From: Trinickia violacea
GTDB taxonomy: Bacteria; Pseudomonadota; Gammaproteobacteria; Burkholderiales; Burkholderiaceae
Direction: 5' to 3'
Assembly: GCF_005280735.1 (NCBI RefSeq)
Contig: NZ_CP040077.1
Span: 3,596,001-3,660,000 of the forward strand
Length of the DNA: 64,000 bases
Both the position numbers and the translations under genes were made by a program. Shown piece after piece: positions 41,061-51,030 of the stretch. The notes under the pieces were generated by a model that saw only the letters and a program-made list of their open reading frames with translations, was not told the origin of the DNA and did not search any database. Every line of letters starts with the position of its first letter. The first letter of the stretch is position 1.

Positions 41061-41822
41061 ATGACCACCGAACTCGACGAACGCTTCGGAATGAACCAGC
41101 TCATCATCTCGTCCGTCGCGTATCTGATCGCGGAGCCGGTGCGCGCCGCAATGCTGATCACGCTCGCGGACGGCCGCGCCCTGCCCGCAGGCGCGCTCGC
41201 CAATGCTGCGGGGGTCACGCCGCAGACGGCGAGCTCTCACCTTGCGAAGCTGTTGACAGGCGGCCTCGTGATCGTGGAAGCCAAGGGCCGCAATCGCTAT
41301 TACCGGCTTGCGGGCCCGCACGTGGCGCTCGCGCTCGAAAGCCTTGCGTCTGTCGGTCCCGTGACGCCGGCTTGGCGCAGTCCGCCTACTCGCGCCGCAA
41401 AGGAATTGCGCTTTGCTCGTTGCTGCTACGACCATCTTGCGGGCACGCTAGGCGTCGCGGTCACGCGAGGCATGCTCGAGCGCGGGTTCCTGTTCGAAGG
41501 CGGCGAGCGGGATTATGGCTTGACGCCGTCCGGTGTCGAATGGCTACGGTCGCTCGGGCTCGACGTCAATGGAATCGCACTCGATGAAGCGGGCACAGCG
41601 CGTCAATGTCTCGATTGGACAGAGCGCCAATATCACATTGCCGGGCCGTTCGCTGCGCGGCTGATGAATGCTTTTTTCGCTTGGGATTGGATTCGGCGGG
41701 TGCCGGGGAAGCGGACTGTCGCTGTGACGCCGCTCGGGTGGGCGGCGCTCAAGCAGCATCTCGGGATCGAGCGGGAAGGCAGCAGTGAGGTGCATGTGTT
41801 GCCTGCTGCGGCCAATGCCTAA
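41061..41822 (+). CDS. ArsR family winged-helix regulator with extended C-terminus
   Basis: A 253-residue regulator. The N-terminal winged helix (GRALPAGALANAAGVTPQTASSHLAKLLTGGLV, residues about 38-70, then RNRYYRLAGP) is of the ArsR/SmtB type. A ~150-residue extension follows, containing FARCCYDHLAG, a second winged-helix-like segment (YGLTPSGVEWLRSLG) and ARQCLDWTERQYHIAGP, found in a subset of ArsR proteins. The Cys-Cys and Cys-x(n)-His groups could bind metal or sense oxidation, but this is not shown. It is divergent from map and appears to be leaderless. Confidence 0.85.
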   Translation: MTTELDERFGMNQLIISSVAYLIAEPVRAAMLITLADGRALPAGALANAAGVTPQTASSHLAKLLTGGLVIVEAKGRNRYYRLAGPHVALALESLASVGPVTPAWRSPPTRAAKELRFARCCYDHLAGTLGVAVTRGMLERGFLFEGGERDYGLTPSGVEWLRSLGLDVNGIALDEAGTARQCLDWTERQYHIAGPFAARLMNAFFAWDWIRRVPGKRTVAVTPLGWAALKQHLGIEREGSSEVHVLPAAANA

Positions 41823-41872
41823 GTCACGTTGCTTGCGCAGCGTCTGACCGCGACTCACATTTGGCCAAGACG

Positions 41873-41905
41873 AAAAAAATGCCCGCTTACGCGGGCATTT
41901 TTTGC
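41873..41905 (-). terminator. Terminator downstream of tRNA-Ser(CGA)
   Basis: AAAAAATGCCCGC, loop GTAA, GCGGGCATTTTTT on the minus strand. Near-symmetric, so it can also end the plus-strand ArsR-type transcript. Confidence 0.9.
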
Positions 41906-41907
41906 AT

Positions 41908-42000
<93 letters not shown>

Positions 42001-42127
42001 GGGTTTTACTGCTTCACCAAGCTGGTCGTTGCTCGGCAAAGCGAAGATTATAGGATATCCCCAATCGGATTCCAAGCCCTTTTTGCACGAAAGTGAGGAA
42101 AAGGCAGGAATCGCGCGCGGTGCGTCA

Positions 42128-43426
42128 TCAAGCCGCCGACATCGCGTCGAGTCGCGCCACGCCGCCAAGATACGGACGCAGCACCGCCGGCACCGTCACC
42201 GATCCATCCGCGTTCTGGAAATTCTCGAGCACCGCGACCAGCGTACGGCCCACAGCCAGACCCGAACCGTTGAGCGTATGGACAAGCTCGGGCTTGCCCT
42301 GCGCGTTGCGGTAGCGCGCGTGCATCCGGCGAGCCTGGAACGACTCGGTATTCGAGCAGCTCGAAATTTCGCGGTAGGTTTTCTGCGCGGGCAGCCACAC
42401 CTCGAGGTCGTAAGTCTTGGCCGCGGAGAACCCCATATCGCCCGTGCACAGCGTAATCACGCGATACGGCAGCTCGAGCTTCTGAAGAATCGCTTCCGCA
42501 TGCAGCACCATTTGTTCGAGCGCGTCATACGACGCCTCCGGGGCCACGATCTGCACCATCTCGACCTTGTCGAATTGATGCTGGCGAATCATCCCGCGCG
42601 TATCGCGGCCGTACGAGCCCGCCTCGGAGCGGAAGCACGGCGAATGCGCGGTCAGCTTGATCGGCAGCGCATTGCCTTCAAGGATGCTGTCGCGCACCGT
42701 GTTCGTCAGCGAAATCTCCGACGTCGAAATCAAGTATTGGGTCACGACGTTCTCACCGCCGCCCTTCTCGACGCGGAACATATCGTCCGCGAACTTCGGC
42801 AGCTGGCCCGTTCCGAACAGGATCTCGGGATTGACGATGTACGGCGTATAGATTTCCGTGTAGCCGTGCTGCAGCGTGTGCGTGTCGATCATGAACTGCG
42901 CGAGCGCCCGATGCAGACGCGCAATCTGACCGCGCAGCATCGTGAAGCGCGCGCCCGCGAGCTTGGCGCCGGTCTCGAAGTCCAGGCCAAGCGGCGTACC
43001 CACGTCGACGTGGTCTTTCACTTCGAAATCGAACGCGCGCGGCGTGCCCCAGCGGCGCACTTCCACGTTGGCCGTTTCGTCATTACCGAGCGGCACGCTT
43101 TCGTGCGGAAGGTTCGGCATGCCGAGCATCAAGTCCGACACGCGCTTTTGCACGTCTTCGAGCTGGACAGCCGACGCCTTCATCTCGTCGCCGATGCCGC
43201 CCACTTCGGCCATCACGGCCGACGTGTCTTCGCCGCGCCCCTTCATCGCGCCAATCTGCTTCGACAGGGTGTTGCGGCGCGACTGCAATTCTTCGGTGCG
43301 AGTCTGGATGGCGCGGCGTTCCGCTTCGAGCGCGGAGAACGCGGCGACGTCGAGGGTGTAACCGCGGGCGGCGAGGCGCTTGGCCACGCCGTCGAGGTCT
43401 TTGCGCAGCAACTGGATGTCGAGCAT
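42128..43426 (-). CDS. serS: Seryl-tRNA synthetase
   Basis: A 432-residue class II aminoacyl-tRNA synthetase. The N-terminal long coiled-coil arm (about residues 30-105) contacts the serine tRNA variable arm. Motif 2 is CFRSEAGSYGRDTRGMIRQH (near residue 260) and motif 3 is in SGLAVGRTLVAVLENFQ near the C-terminus. It charges tRNA-Ser in the cytoplasm. It is the last gene of the ftsK-lolA-rarA-serS run on the minus strand. Confidence 0.97.
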   Translation of the reverse strand: MLDIQLLRKDLDGVAKRLAARGYTLDVAAFSALEAERRAIQTRTEELQSRRNTLSKQIGAMKGRGEDTSAVMAEVGGIGDEMKASAVQLEDVQKRVSDLMLGMPNLPHESVPLGNDETANVEVRRWGTPRAFDFEVKDHVDVGTPLGLDFETGAKLAGARFTMLRGQIARLHRALAQFMIDTHTLQHGYTEIYTPYIVNPEILFGTGQLPKFADDMFRVEKGGGENVVTQYLISTSEISLTNTVRDSILEGNALPIKLTAHSPCFRSEAGSYGRDTRGMIRQHQFDKVEMVQIVAPEASYDALEQMVLHAEAILQKLELPYRVITLCTGDMGFSAAKTYDLEVWLPAQKTYREISSCSNTESFQARRMHARYRNAQGKPELVHTLNGSGLAVGRTLVAVLENFQNADGSVTVPAVLRPYLGGVARLDAMSAA

Positions 43427-43547
43427 GGGAGGGAACAGTCTTCGTTGTATGAAGGGAGGATTTTAGCGCACCGGCGTAGTGCTCAGGAGCATCGGCCGGT
43501 GCGCTCGAGGCGCTTGCAGCAATACTTTTTGACGACGGGCAGCTCTT

Positions 43548-44858
43548 CTACTCGGACTCCCTCGCCTTCTTGTCGAGGTCGCGCAACCAGGCGAGCTTCT
43601 CGGCGATCTTCGTTTCGAGCCCGCGCGGGACCGGCTCGTACCAGCCCGGCTCGCGCATGCCTTCGGGCAGATAGGTCTCGCCGGCGGCATAAGCATTCGG
43701 CTCGTCGTGCGCGTAGCGATATTCGCGGCCGTAGCCGAGCTCCTTCATCAAGCGGGTCGGCGCGTTGCGCAAATGAACCGGCACCTCGCGCGACTTGTCC
43801 TGCTTCACGAACGCCATCGCCTGATTGAACGCGTTATACCCGGCGTTGCTCTTCGCCGCGCACGCGAGGTAAATCACGGCCTGGCCGAGCGCCAGCTCGC
43901 CCTCGGGCGAGCCGAGGCGCTCGAAGGTCGCGGCGGCGTCGTTGGCGATCTGCATCGCGCGCGGGTCGGCGAGGCCGATGTCCTCCCACGCCATCCTGAC
44001 GATGCGGCGCGAGAGGTACTTCGGGTCCGCGCCGCCGTCGATCATCCGGCAGAACCAGTAAAGCGCCGCATCCGGATGCGAGCCGCGCACCGACTTGTGC
44101 AGCGCCGAAATCTGGTCGTAGAAGTTCTCGCCGCCCTTGTCGAAGCGGCGCGCATTCAACGTCATCGCATTCGCGACGAAGTCGGCGTCGATATGCATCT
44201 TCTTCGACGACAGCGCCGCCGTCTGCGCCTGCTCGAGCAGGTTCAGGAAGCGCCGCGCGTCGCCGTCGGCGTAGCCGATCAGCGTATCGACGGCCAGCTC
44301 CTCGAAGACCAGACCGTCGAGAGCGACTTCCTGCGCACGACGCAATAACTGCCGCATCTCGTCATCGCTGAGCGACTTGAGCACATAGACCTGCGCACGC
44401 GAAAGCAACGCCGAGTTCACCTCGAAGCTCGGGTTTTCGGTCGTCGCGCCGATGAAGGTCACGAGACCCGATTCGACGAACGGCAAGAGCGCATCCTGCT
44501 GCCCTTTGTTGAACCGGTGAATTTCGTCGACGAACAGAATCGTGTGCTTGCCGCGCGTATTCAGATTCTGCTGCGCGCGGTCCATCGATTCACGGATGTC
44601 CTTGACCCCGCCGAGCACAGCCGACAGCGCAATGAACTCGCAATCGAACGCCATCGCGGTGAGCCGCGCCAACGTCGTCTTGCCGACGCCCGGCGGCCCC
44701 CACAGGATCATCGAATGCGGCTTGCCCGATGCGAACGCGAGCTGCAGCGGCTTGCCCTCGCCGAGCAAGTGGGTTTGACCGATGACCTCGTCGAGTGTCT
44801 TCGGCCGCAGCGCCTCCGCTAGCGGCCGGCGCGGCTCGACTTGGAAGAGATCCGACAT
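43548..44858 (-). CDS. rarA: Replication-associated recombination protein A (RarA/MgsA)
   Basis: A 436-residue AAA+ ATPase of the RarA/MgsA/WRNIP1 family. Walker A GPPGVGKTT is at residues 54-62, Walker B VDEIHRF at 110-116, sensor 1 GATTENPSF follows, and the C-terminal tetramerisation region (QAVIYLACAAKSNAGYNAF, LRNAPTRLMKELGYG) is intact. It acts at stalled replication forks. The order lolA-rarA-serS is conserved in proteobacteria. It starts 52 bp after lolA. Confidence 0.95.
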   Translation of the reverse strand: MSDLFQVEPRRPLAEALRPKTLDEVIGQTHLLGEGKPLQLAFASGKPHSMILWGPPGVGKTTLARLTAMAFDCEFIALSAVLGGVKDIRESMDRAQQNLNTRGKHTILFVDEIHRFNKGQQDALLPFVESGLVTFIGATTENPSFEVNSALLSRAQVYVLKSLSDDEMRQLLRRAQEVALDGLVFEELAVDTLIGYADGDARRFLNLLEQAQTAALSSKKMHIDADFVANAMTLNARRFDKGGENFYDQISALHKSVRGSHPDAALYWFCRMIDGGADPKYLSRRIVRMAWEDIGLADPRAMQIANDAAATFERLGSPEGELALGQAVIYLACAAKSNAGYNAFNQAMAFVKQDKSREVPVHLRNAPTRLMKELGYGREYRYAHDEPNAYAAGETYLPEGMREPGWYEPVPRGLETKIAEKLAWLRDLDKKARESE

Positions 44859-44910
44859 GAACCCTGCCCTCCCTATACGCGCTGCCCTATGAGCGGGCCG
44901 CGCACGACGC

Positions 44911-45645
44911 TCAACCGTTCAACACGTCCGCGCCCTTCGGCACGACGAACTTGAACGTATCGGCCTTGAGCGGCGGGTTCTTCTGGATGTTCGAGAACGT
45001 GAGCAGCGTCACGTTGCCGAACACGTCGTGCAACTCCATCGCTTCGAGGTTGCCGTCGCGAAAGCCGATGCCCACGCGCTGGAATTGCGTGTCCTTCGAC
45101 TTCGGCGTCAGCTCGAGCCAGTCGATGCCGTCCTTCACGCCGGCGTCCTTGAGCGTGAAGTTCTTGTCGAGATCGTTGCTGCCGAACAAGATCGCCGCCG
45201 GGCTCGCGCCGAGCGCGCCACCGAGCTTGCGCACCGTGACCTGGTTCAGGTCCTTGTCGTAGACGTAAAGGTTGTCGCCATCGGCTTGCAGCACTTGTTC
45301 ATACGGCTTCTCATACGACCAGATGAACTTGCCGGGACGCGCGAACAAGAACGTGCCACTCGAGGTGCTCGTGATGTTCGGCATCGCCATGTCGCTGCTT
45401 GCGCCCTGCGCCTTGCTCGGTGCCTTCACCTGCTTCTGCACGAAATCGCCGCGCGCCGATTTGACTTGCGACACGAACGCCTTCAATTGCTCGGTGCCGC
45501 TCGCGAACGCCTGCGACGCGGCGAACATCGACGCGCCGATCACGGCGATGCTCGCGAGGCGCGCCGCCGAGCGCAGCAGCGGGCGGCGCATGGGGTTCGT
45601 CTCGGAATGGGAAGTACGGGCATCGCGCCCGAAGCGTTGCAGCAT
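44911..45645 (-). CDS. lolA: Outer-membrane lipoprotein carrier protein LolA
   Basis: A 244-residue exported chaperone that ferries lipoproteins through the periplasm from LolCDE to LolB. Mature sequence begins near ASGTEQLKAFVSQVKSARGDF, the family start, and continues through SSGTFLFARPGKFIWSYEKPYEQ and YVYDKDLNQVTVRKL. The start at 45645 has GGAG nine bases upstream but gives a long N-region before the signal helix. ATG 45591 (MRRPLLRSAAR) gives a more normal signal peptide. It lies 92 bp after ftsK. Confidence 0.93.
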   Translation of the reverse strand: MLQRFGRDARTSHSETNPMRRPLLRSAARLASIAVIGASMFAASQAFASGTEQLKAFVSQVKSARGDFVQKQVKAPSKAQGASSDMAMPNITSTSSGTFLFARPGKFIWSYEKPYEQVLQADGDNLYVYDKDLNQVTVRKLGGALGASPAAILFGSNDLDKNFTLKDAGVKDGIDWLELTPKSKDTQFQRVGIGFRDGNLEAMELHDVFGNVTLLTFSNIQKNPPLKADTFKFVVPKGADVLNG

Positions 45646-45736
45646 GAGGTGGTTCTCCGTAGATGTGGCTCGAGCCGGCTTGAACCGGCGGCTGGCCAAG
45701 CCGCGCGACGCATGGCGGCGCGGCTCGCCCCGCCGC

Positions 45737-48046
45737 TTAATCGGTTTCGCGCGCCGGCACGAGAATTTCGCGGTTGCCGTTCGACGACATCGTCGAAACG
45801 AGCCCCGACTGCTCCATCTGCTCGAGCAGCCGCGCCGCGCGGTTATAGCCGATCCGCAGGTGCCGCTGCACGAGCGAGATCGACGCACGGCGATTCTTGA
45901 TGACGACTTCGACCGCCTGATCGTAGAGCGGGTCCGACTCTTCGCCGCCGGCCCCGGCGCCGGCCGAGCCTTCGTCGCCTTCGCCGGCGACGCCGCCCTC
46001 GAGAATGCCTTCGATGTAATTCGGCTCGCCCTGCTCCTTGAGCTTCTCGACGACGCGATGCACTTCCTCGTCCGAGACGAACGCGCCGTGCACGCGCACC
46101 GGCAAGCCCGAGCCCGGCGGCAGGTAGAGCATGTCGCCCATACCGAGCAGCGACTCGGCGCCTTGCTGGTCGAGGATCGTGCGCGAATCGATCTTCGACG
46201 ATACCTGGAACGCCATGCGCGTCGGCACGTTGGCCTTGATGAGCCCGGTGATCACGTCGACCGACGGACGCTGTGTCGCCAGGATCAAGTGGATGCCGGC
46301 CGCGCGCGCCTTTTGCGCGATCCGCGCGATCAGCTCTTCGACCTTCTTGCCGACCACCATCATCAGGTCGGCGAGCTCGTCGATCACGACGACGATGTTC
46401 GGCAGGCGCGCGAGCGGCTCCGGATCTTCCGGCGTCAGGCTGAACGGATTCGGAATCTTTTCCTCGCGCTTGCCTGCATCGTCGATCTTGTTGTTGTAGC
46501 CCGCGAGATTGCGCACGCCGAGCTTGCTCATCAGCTTGTAGCGGCGCTCCATTTCGGCGACCGCCCAGTTGAGCGCATGGCCGGCCTGGCGCATGTCGGT
46601 GACGACGGGGCACAGCAAGTGCGGAATGCCTTCGTAGACGCTCATTTCGAGCATCTTCGGATCGATCAGGATCATCCGGACCTGGTCGGCGCTCGCCTTG
46701 TAGAGCAGCGAGAGAATCATCGCGTTGATGCCGACCGACTTGCCCGAGCCGGTCGTGCCCGCGACGAGCAAGTGCGGCATCTTCGCGAGATCGGCGCACA
46801 CGGGCTTGCCGCCGATGTCCTTGCCGAGACCCATCGTGAGCGCCGACGATGCCGCTGCATACACCTCGGAGCCGAGAATTTCGGAGAGACGCACCGTCTG
46901 ACGCCGCTGGTTCGGCAGCTCGAGCGCCATGTAGTTCTTGCCGGGAATCGTCTCGACGACGCGAATCGACACGAGCGAGAGCGAGCGCGCGAGATCCTTC
47001 GCGAGATTGACGATCTGGCTGCCCTTCACGCCGGTGGCCGGCTCGATCTCGTAGCGCGTGACGACCGGCCCCGGATACGCCGCCACGACGCTCACCTCGA
47101 CGCCGAAATCCTTGAGCTTCTTTTCGATGAGACGCGACGTGAATTCGAGCGTATCGGCGGAAATCGTTTCCTGGGCGGGCGGCGCGGGGTCGAGCAGCGC
47201 GATCGGCGGCAGCGTCGAATCGCCGGGCAGGTCCGTGAAGAGCGGCACCTGCTTCTCCTTCTCGACGCGCTCCGACTTCGCCGGCGTGACGACCGGCGGC
47301 ACGATCGTGACGGGCTCGTGCTCTTCGATCCGCACGCGACCCTGCTCGACCTTGCCCTCGCGCTTGACCGCGGCGGCCTCGCCGAGCTTGCGGTCGCGCA
47401 CCGTCTCGCGGCGCAGCTTCGCAAGCGTGACCGCCGAGATGATCGCGTCGCCGACCTTCTCGGCCACCGACAGCCACGAAAACCGGAAGTACAGCGACAA
47501 GCCGATGCCAAGCGCCACCAGCAGCGCGAGCGTGCCGCCCGTGAAGCCGAGCGCATGCGACACGCCGTGTGCGACCGCCTCGCCGACCACGCCGCCCGGC
47601 GCACGCGGCAACTGCACTTTCAGCGACCACATGCGCAATGCCTCGATGCCGTCGCAGGCGAGCAGCACGATCACGAACGCGAAGCCTTCGGTGATCCACG
47701 TCGACGTATCGCGCGGCGCGTCCTCGTCGGGCGCCTCGCTGCGCGTGATACGGCGGTAGTTCGCGGAAATGTGGCGGGCGAGCAGCACGACCCACCAGTA
47801 GGCTGACAACCCGAACAAGAGGAGCAGGATGTCGGACGTCCAGGCGCCGACGCGCCCCGCCCAGTTATTGATGCGGTCGACCTGCGCCGCGTGGGTCCAA
47901 CTCGGGTCGTGGCGGCTGTAGCTGACGAGCGCCATCAGCAGGAACACGCCGAGCGCGACCTGCAATATCCAGCGAATTTCGGTGAAGAGGCGCGACATGC
48001 GATGCGGCAATGCCTGCGCGTTCGCGGAATAGGGAGCTTTGGCCAT
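45737..48046 (-). CDS. ftsK: DNA translocase FtsK
   Basis: A 769-residue FtsK/SpoIIIE translocase. It has four N-terminal transmembrane helices, a linker, and the motor domain with FTSxx-like TLEFTSRLIEKKLKDFGVEV (alpha), Walker A GTTGSGKSVGIN near residue 430 and Walker B VVIDELADLMM. The C-terminal gamma winged helix (ISLVQRHLRIGYNRAARLLEQMEQSGLVS) reads polar KOPS sequences. It clears the chromosome terminus at division. The linker is short compared with E. coli FtsK (1329 residues), as in other betaproteobacteria; a second FtsK may exist elsewhere. Confidence 0.96.
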   Translation of the reverse strand: MAKAPYSANAQALPHRMSRLFTEIRWILQVALGVFLLMALVSYSRHDPSWTHAAQVDRINNWAGRVGAWTSDILLLLFGLSAYWWVVLLARHISANYRRITRSEAPDEDAPRDTSTWITEGFAFVIVLLACDGIEALRMWSLKVQLPRAPGGVVGEAVAHGVSHALGFTGGTLALLVALGIGLSLYFRFSWLSVAEKVGDAIISAVTLAKLRRETVRDRKLGEAAAVKREGKVEQGRVRIEEHEPVTIVPPVVTPAKSERVEKEKQVPLFTDLPGDSTLPPIALLDPAPPAQETISADTLEFTSRLIEKKLKDFGVEVSVVAAYPGPVVTRYEIEPATGVKGSQIVNLAKDLARSLSLVSIRVVETIPGKNYMALELPNQRRQTVRLSEILGSEVYAAASSALTMGLGKDIGGKPVCADLAKMPHLLVAGTTGSGKSVGINAMILSLLYKASADQVRMILIDPKMLEMSVYEGIPHLLCPVVTDMRQAGHALNWAVAEMERRYKLMSKLGVRNLAGYNNKIDDAGKREEKIPNPFSLTPEDPEPLARLPNIVVVIDELADLMMVVGKKVEELIARIAQKARAAGIHLILATQRPSVDVITGLIKANVPTRMAFQVSSKIDSRTILDQQGAESLLGMGDMLYLPPGSGLPVRVHGAFVSDEEVHRVVEKLKEQGEPNYIEGILEGGVAGEGDEGSAGAGAGGEESDPLYDQAVEVVIKNRRASISLVQRHLRIGYNRAARLLEQMEQSGLVSTMSSNGNREILVPARETD

Positions 48047-48387
48047 TGAATCCGTAGTGCATCGTGCGGCGTTTCGCTTTTGAAAGCCGCCAGTCGTTCG
48101 ATGCGGGCTATTGTAAACGCTCAGTTGCGCGGCAGGCTGTAAATGACGGTAACTCGCGACAGTCGTGCAACTTCCGGGCGTGGATCGTGCTTTTTCGGCC
48201 CGAATGGGCCGCCAGTAGGCTTGCCTAGGCTATCGCAGCGATTGAAAGGTTCTCTGAGCAGCGCCGTAAGCGGGCCTTTATAATGCGAGGCTCGTACCCA
48301 TTTGCTGTTGCAGCCCCGGTTGCATTGGTTCGAGCGGATCGAACCGAGCCTCCGCCAGCCGCCTTTTTTACGGATTGAAGTCCCATC
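48047..48387 (+). promoter_or_regulatory. trxB promoter region
   Basis: TATAAT at 48279-48284 is the likely -10 of trxB, about 100 bp before its ATG; the -35 match is poor. No further gene or hairpin was supported in this ~340-bp divergent ftsK/trxB region. Confidence 0.5.
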
Positions 48388-49383
48388 ATGTCCAACCGCA
48401 AACACGCCAAAGTTCTAATTCTCGGTTCCGGCCCCGCCGGCTACACCGCTGCCGTCTATGCGGCACGCGCCAACCTGTCGCCGGTGCTCGTCACGGGCCT
48501 CGCGCAAGGCGGCCAGCTGATGACGACGACCGACGTCGAAAACTGGCCCGCGGACGCGAACGGCGTGCAAGGCCCCGAGCTGATGCAGCGTTTCCTCGAC
48601 CACGCCGAGCGCTTCAACACCGAGATCCTCTTCGATCACATCCATACGGCGAAGCTCGACGAAAAGCCGATCCGCCTGATCGGCGACTCCGGCGAGTACA
48701 CCTGCGATTCGCTGATCATCGCGACCGGCGCCTCGGCGCAGTATCTCGGCCTGCCGTCCGAAGAGCGGTTCAGCGGCCGCGGCGTGTCGGCCTGCGCAAC
48801 CTGCGACGGCTTCTTCTATAAGAACCAGCACGTGGCCGTGGTCGGCGGCGGCAATACGGCGGTCGAAGAAGCGCTGTATCTGGCCGGCATCGCGAAGAAA
48901 GTGACCGTGATCCACCGCCGCGACAAGTTCCGCGCCGAGCCGATCCTGATCGACCGCCTGCTCGAGAAGGAGAAGGAAGGCGTCGTCGAGATCAAGTGGA
49001 ATCACGTGCTCGACGAAGTGAAGGGCGACGATTCCGGCGTCAACGGCCTGCGCATCAAGGACGTGAAGTCGGGCGAGATGGCCGATCTCGATCTGCAGGG
49101 CGTGTTCATCGCGATCGGCCATAAGCCGAACACCGATATCTTCGCCGGCCAGCTCGAGATGAAGAACGGCTACATCATCACGAACGGCGGCTTCAGCGGC
49201 AACGCGACGGCGACGAGCGTGCCGGGCGTGTTCGCCGCGGGCGACGTGCAAGACCACGTGTACCGTCAGGCGATCACGAGCGCCGGCACGGGCTGCATGG
49301 CCGCGCTCGACGCGCAGCGCTACCTCGAGAGCATCCACGAGGTGACGCAGGAACACGTGATGAGCCACGAGGCCGACCGGTAA
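48388..49383 (+). CDS. trxB: Thioredoxin reductase
   Basis: A 331-residue NADPH-dependent flavoprotein that reduces thioredoxin. The FAD site GSGPAG is at residues 13-18, the redox pair is CATC (Cys136 and Cys139), the NADPH-binding VVGGGNTAVEEALYL follows, and the C-terminal FAD motif GVFAAGDVQDHVYRQAITSAGTG is intact. It is ~10 residues longer than the E. coli enzyme at the C-terminus. It is divergent from ftsK and followed by smr. Confidence 0.97.
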   Translation: MSNRKHAKVLILGSGPAGYTAAVYAARANLSPVLVTGLAQGGQLMTTTDVENWPADANGVQGPELMQRFLDHAERFNTEILFDHIHTAKLDEKPIRLIGDSGEYTCDSLIIATGASAQYLGLPSEERFSGRGVSACATCDGFFYKNQHVAVVGGGNTAVEEALYLAGIAKKVTVIHRRDKFRAEPILIDRLLEKEKEGVVEIKWNHVLDEVKGDDSGVNGLRIKDVKSGEMADLDLQGVFIAIGHKPNTDIFAGQLEMKNGYIITNGGFSGNATATSVPGVFAAGDVQDHVYRQAITSAGTGCMAALDAQRYLESIHEVTQEHVMSHEADR

Positions 49384-49535
49384 AATGGGCGGGGGCGCCT
49401 AGCCGGCAAGCGCGCTTCGTAGCCTTCGACGCCGATCCATCGCATCAAAGGGGCCGCGGCCAGACGCCGGCGGCTCTTTTTACGTTGGAGGCGCAATCGC
49501 TTGCCGCGTGTCCACCCGCAGTGCATGTCATCGTC

Positions 49536-50330
49536 ATGGCCAAGAACCTACCTCACCCGAGCGAGCCGAAGAAACCGCGCGCGGCCGCCGAAAAAACGGC
49601 CCCCGCTCCGGCGGCGCCCCAGCCGTCGCCCGCCCCCGCGCGCGGCGCCGGCCTCGCCGGACTCGGCGCGTTGCGCGACGCGCTCAAAGGCGACGCCGCC
49701 AGGCGCGAACGCGAACGGGTCGCCGCGGCCCAGACCGCGCGCGAGGCCGCCGCGGACGCCAATCTGTTTCGCCGCGAAATCGGCGAAGTCGCCCCGCTGA
49801 AAGCGCCGGCGCGCGCCCCGAGCGTACGCACGCCGCCTCTCCCGCTTCCGGTCCAAACACAGCGCGACGAAGAAGCCGTGCTGCACGAAGCGATCTCCGA
49901 CGAGTTCGACCCGGAAGTCCTGCTCGATACCGACGAATCTCTTTCCTACTGCCGCCCGGGCGTGAGCCAAGAGGTCGTGAAGAAACTGCGGCGCGGCGAC
50001 TGGATCGTGCAAGCGCAGCTCGATTTGCACGGCATGCGCCGCGACGAGGCGCGCGAGGCGCTGGCGGAATTCATCCGCGAATCGGGCAAGCGCGGCCTGC
50101 GATGCCTGCGCGTCATTCACGGCAAGGGCCTGGGCTCGATCGGCAAAGAGCCGGTGCTCAAAGGCAAAGTGCGGGCGTGGCTCGTGCAGAAGGCCGAAGT
50201 GATCGCGTTCTGTCAGGCGCGGCCGCACGACGGCGGCGCGGGCGCCGTACTCGTGCTGCTGCAGCCGGCGGGCGCAACCAGCGCGCCGGTCGGCGCCCGC
50301 TCCGACCGGGGGGAGCGCGGTGCATCCTAG
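49536..50330 (+). CDS. Smr domain protein
   Basis: A 264-residue protein with an Ala/Pro-rich, basic N-terminal half (probably disordered) and a C-terminal Smr domain. The domain shows the DLHGMRRDEAREAL signature, LRVIHGKGLGS and the end GAGAVLVLL. Stand-alone Smr proteins (YdaL/SmrA type) are DNA- or RNA-cleaving endonucleases in some bacteria; recent work links related SmrB to collided ribosomes. The start is taken at ATG 49536 (MAKNLPHPSEPKK). Its 3' end overlaps the TRIC gene start. Confidence 0.87.
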   Translation: MAKNLPHPSEPKKPRAAAEKTAPAPAAPQPSPAPARGAGLAGLGALRDALKGDAARRERERVAAAQTAREAAADANLFRREIGEVAPLKAPARAPSVRTPPLPLPVQTQRDEEAVLHEAISDEFDPEVLLDTDESLSYCRPGVSQEVVKKLRRGDWIVQAQLDLHGMRRDEAREALAEFIRESGKRGLRCLRVIHGKGLGSIGKEPVLKGKVRAWLVQKAEVIAFCQARPHDGGAGAVLVLLQPAGATSAPVGARSDRGERGAS

Positions 50331-50940
50331 GCTGACACTTGCGGTCTCCATCATGGAGACCATCGCCATCCTCGCCTATGCCGCCTCCGGTTTCATCGAA
50401 GCACGCAAGCGCCGTCTCGACCCGATTGGCACGTTTCTCGTCGCGCTGGCCACCGCGTTCGGCGGCGGCACCGCGCGCGACATCATGCTCGAACGCCGTC
50501 CGTTCTATTGGGTCGAGCATCAGGAATACGTGATCGTCATTTTCGTGGCGTCGTTCTTTGCGCCGTACGTGCTGCGTCTGATCTCGCAGGTGATCTCGGA
50601 CCGCGCGCTCCTGATCGCGGACGCCATCGGGCTCGGGCTTTTCAGCGTCGCCGGCACGTCGATCGCGCTCGACGCGCAAATGCCCGCGTTCATCTCGGTG
50701 CTGATGGGCGTGACGACGGGTGTGTTCGGCGGGCTCATCCGCGACGTCCTGTGCAACGAAGTGCCGCTCCTCCTGCGCGATTCGCGCCCTTACGCGACCT
50801 GCGCGTTCGTCGGATGCTGGCTGTATCTGCTGCTCAATCAGCTCAATGTCGATTCGATTTATAGCGTGCTGATCGCGACCGGCTTCATTCTCGTGGCCCG
50901 GCTCGTCACCTACAAGTTCGACGTGCGCCTGCCGCACTGA
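50320..50940 (+). CDS. TRIC cation channel family membrane protein (UPF0126)
   Basis: A 206-residue inner-membrane protein with seven predicted helices formed by two repeats: AASGFIEARKRRLDPIGTFLVALATAFGGGTARDIML and SVAGTSIALDA...GVTTGVFGGLIRDVLC. The GGG-T-x-RD and GG-x-x-RD signatures mark the UPF0126/TRIC family of trimeric potassium-permeable channels. The start is GTG 50320 with GGGGGGAGCGC upstream, within the last codons of the Smr gene (11-bp overlap), so the two are coupled. Confidence 0.87.
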   Translation: MHPRLTLAVSIMETIAILAYAASGFIEARKRRLDPIGTFLVALATAFGGGTARDIMLERRPFYWVEHQEYVIVIFVASFFAPYVLRLISQVISDRALLIADAIGLGLFSVAGTSIALDAQMPAFISVLMGVTTGVFGGLIRDVLCNEVPLLLRDSRPYATCAFVGCWLYLLLNQLNVDSIYSVLIATGFILVARLVTYKFDVRLPH

Positions 50941-51030
50941 CGAACGTCTTCGCCGCCGCGCCCGGCCCGACGCGCGACCAGCGAATTGAAACGCCCGCAA
51001 TGATTCGGAAGACCGGGGAAAGCGGGCAGC

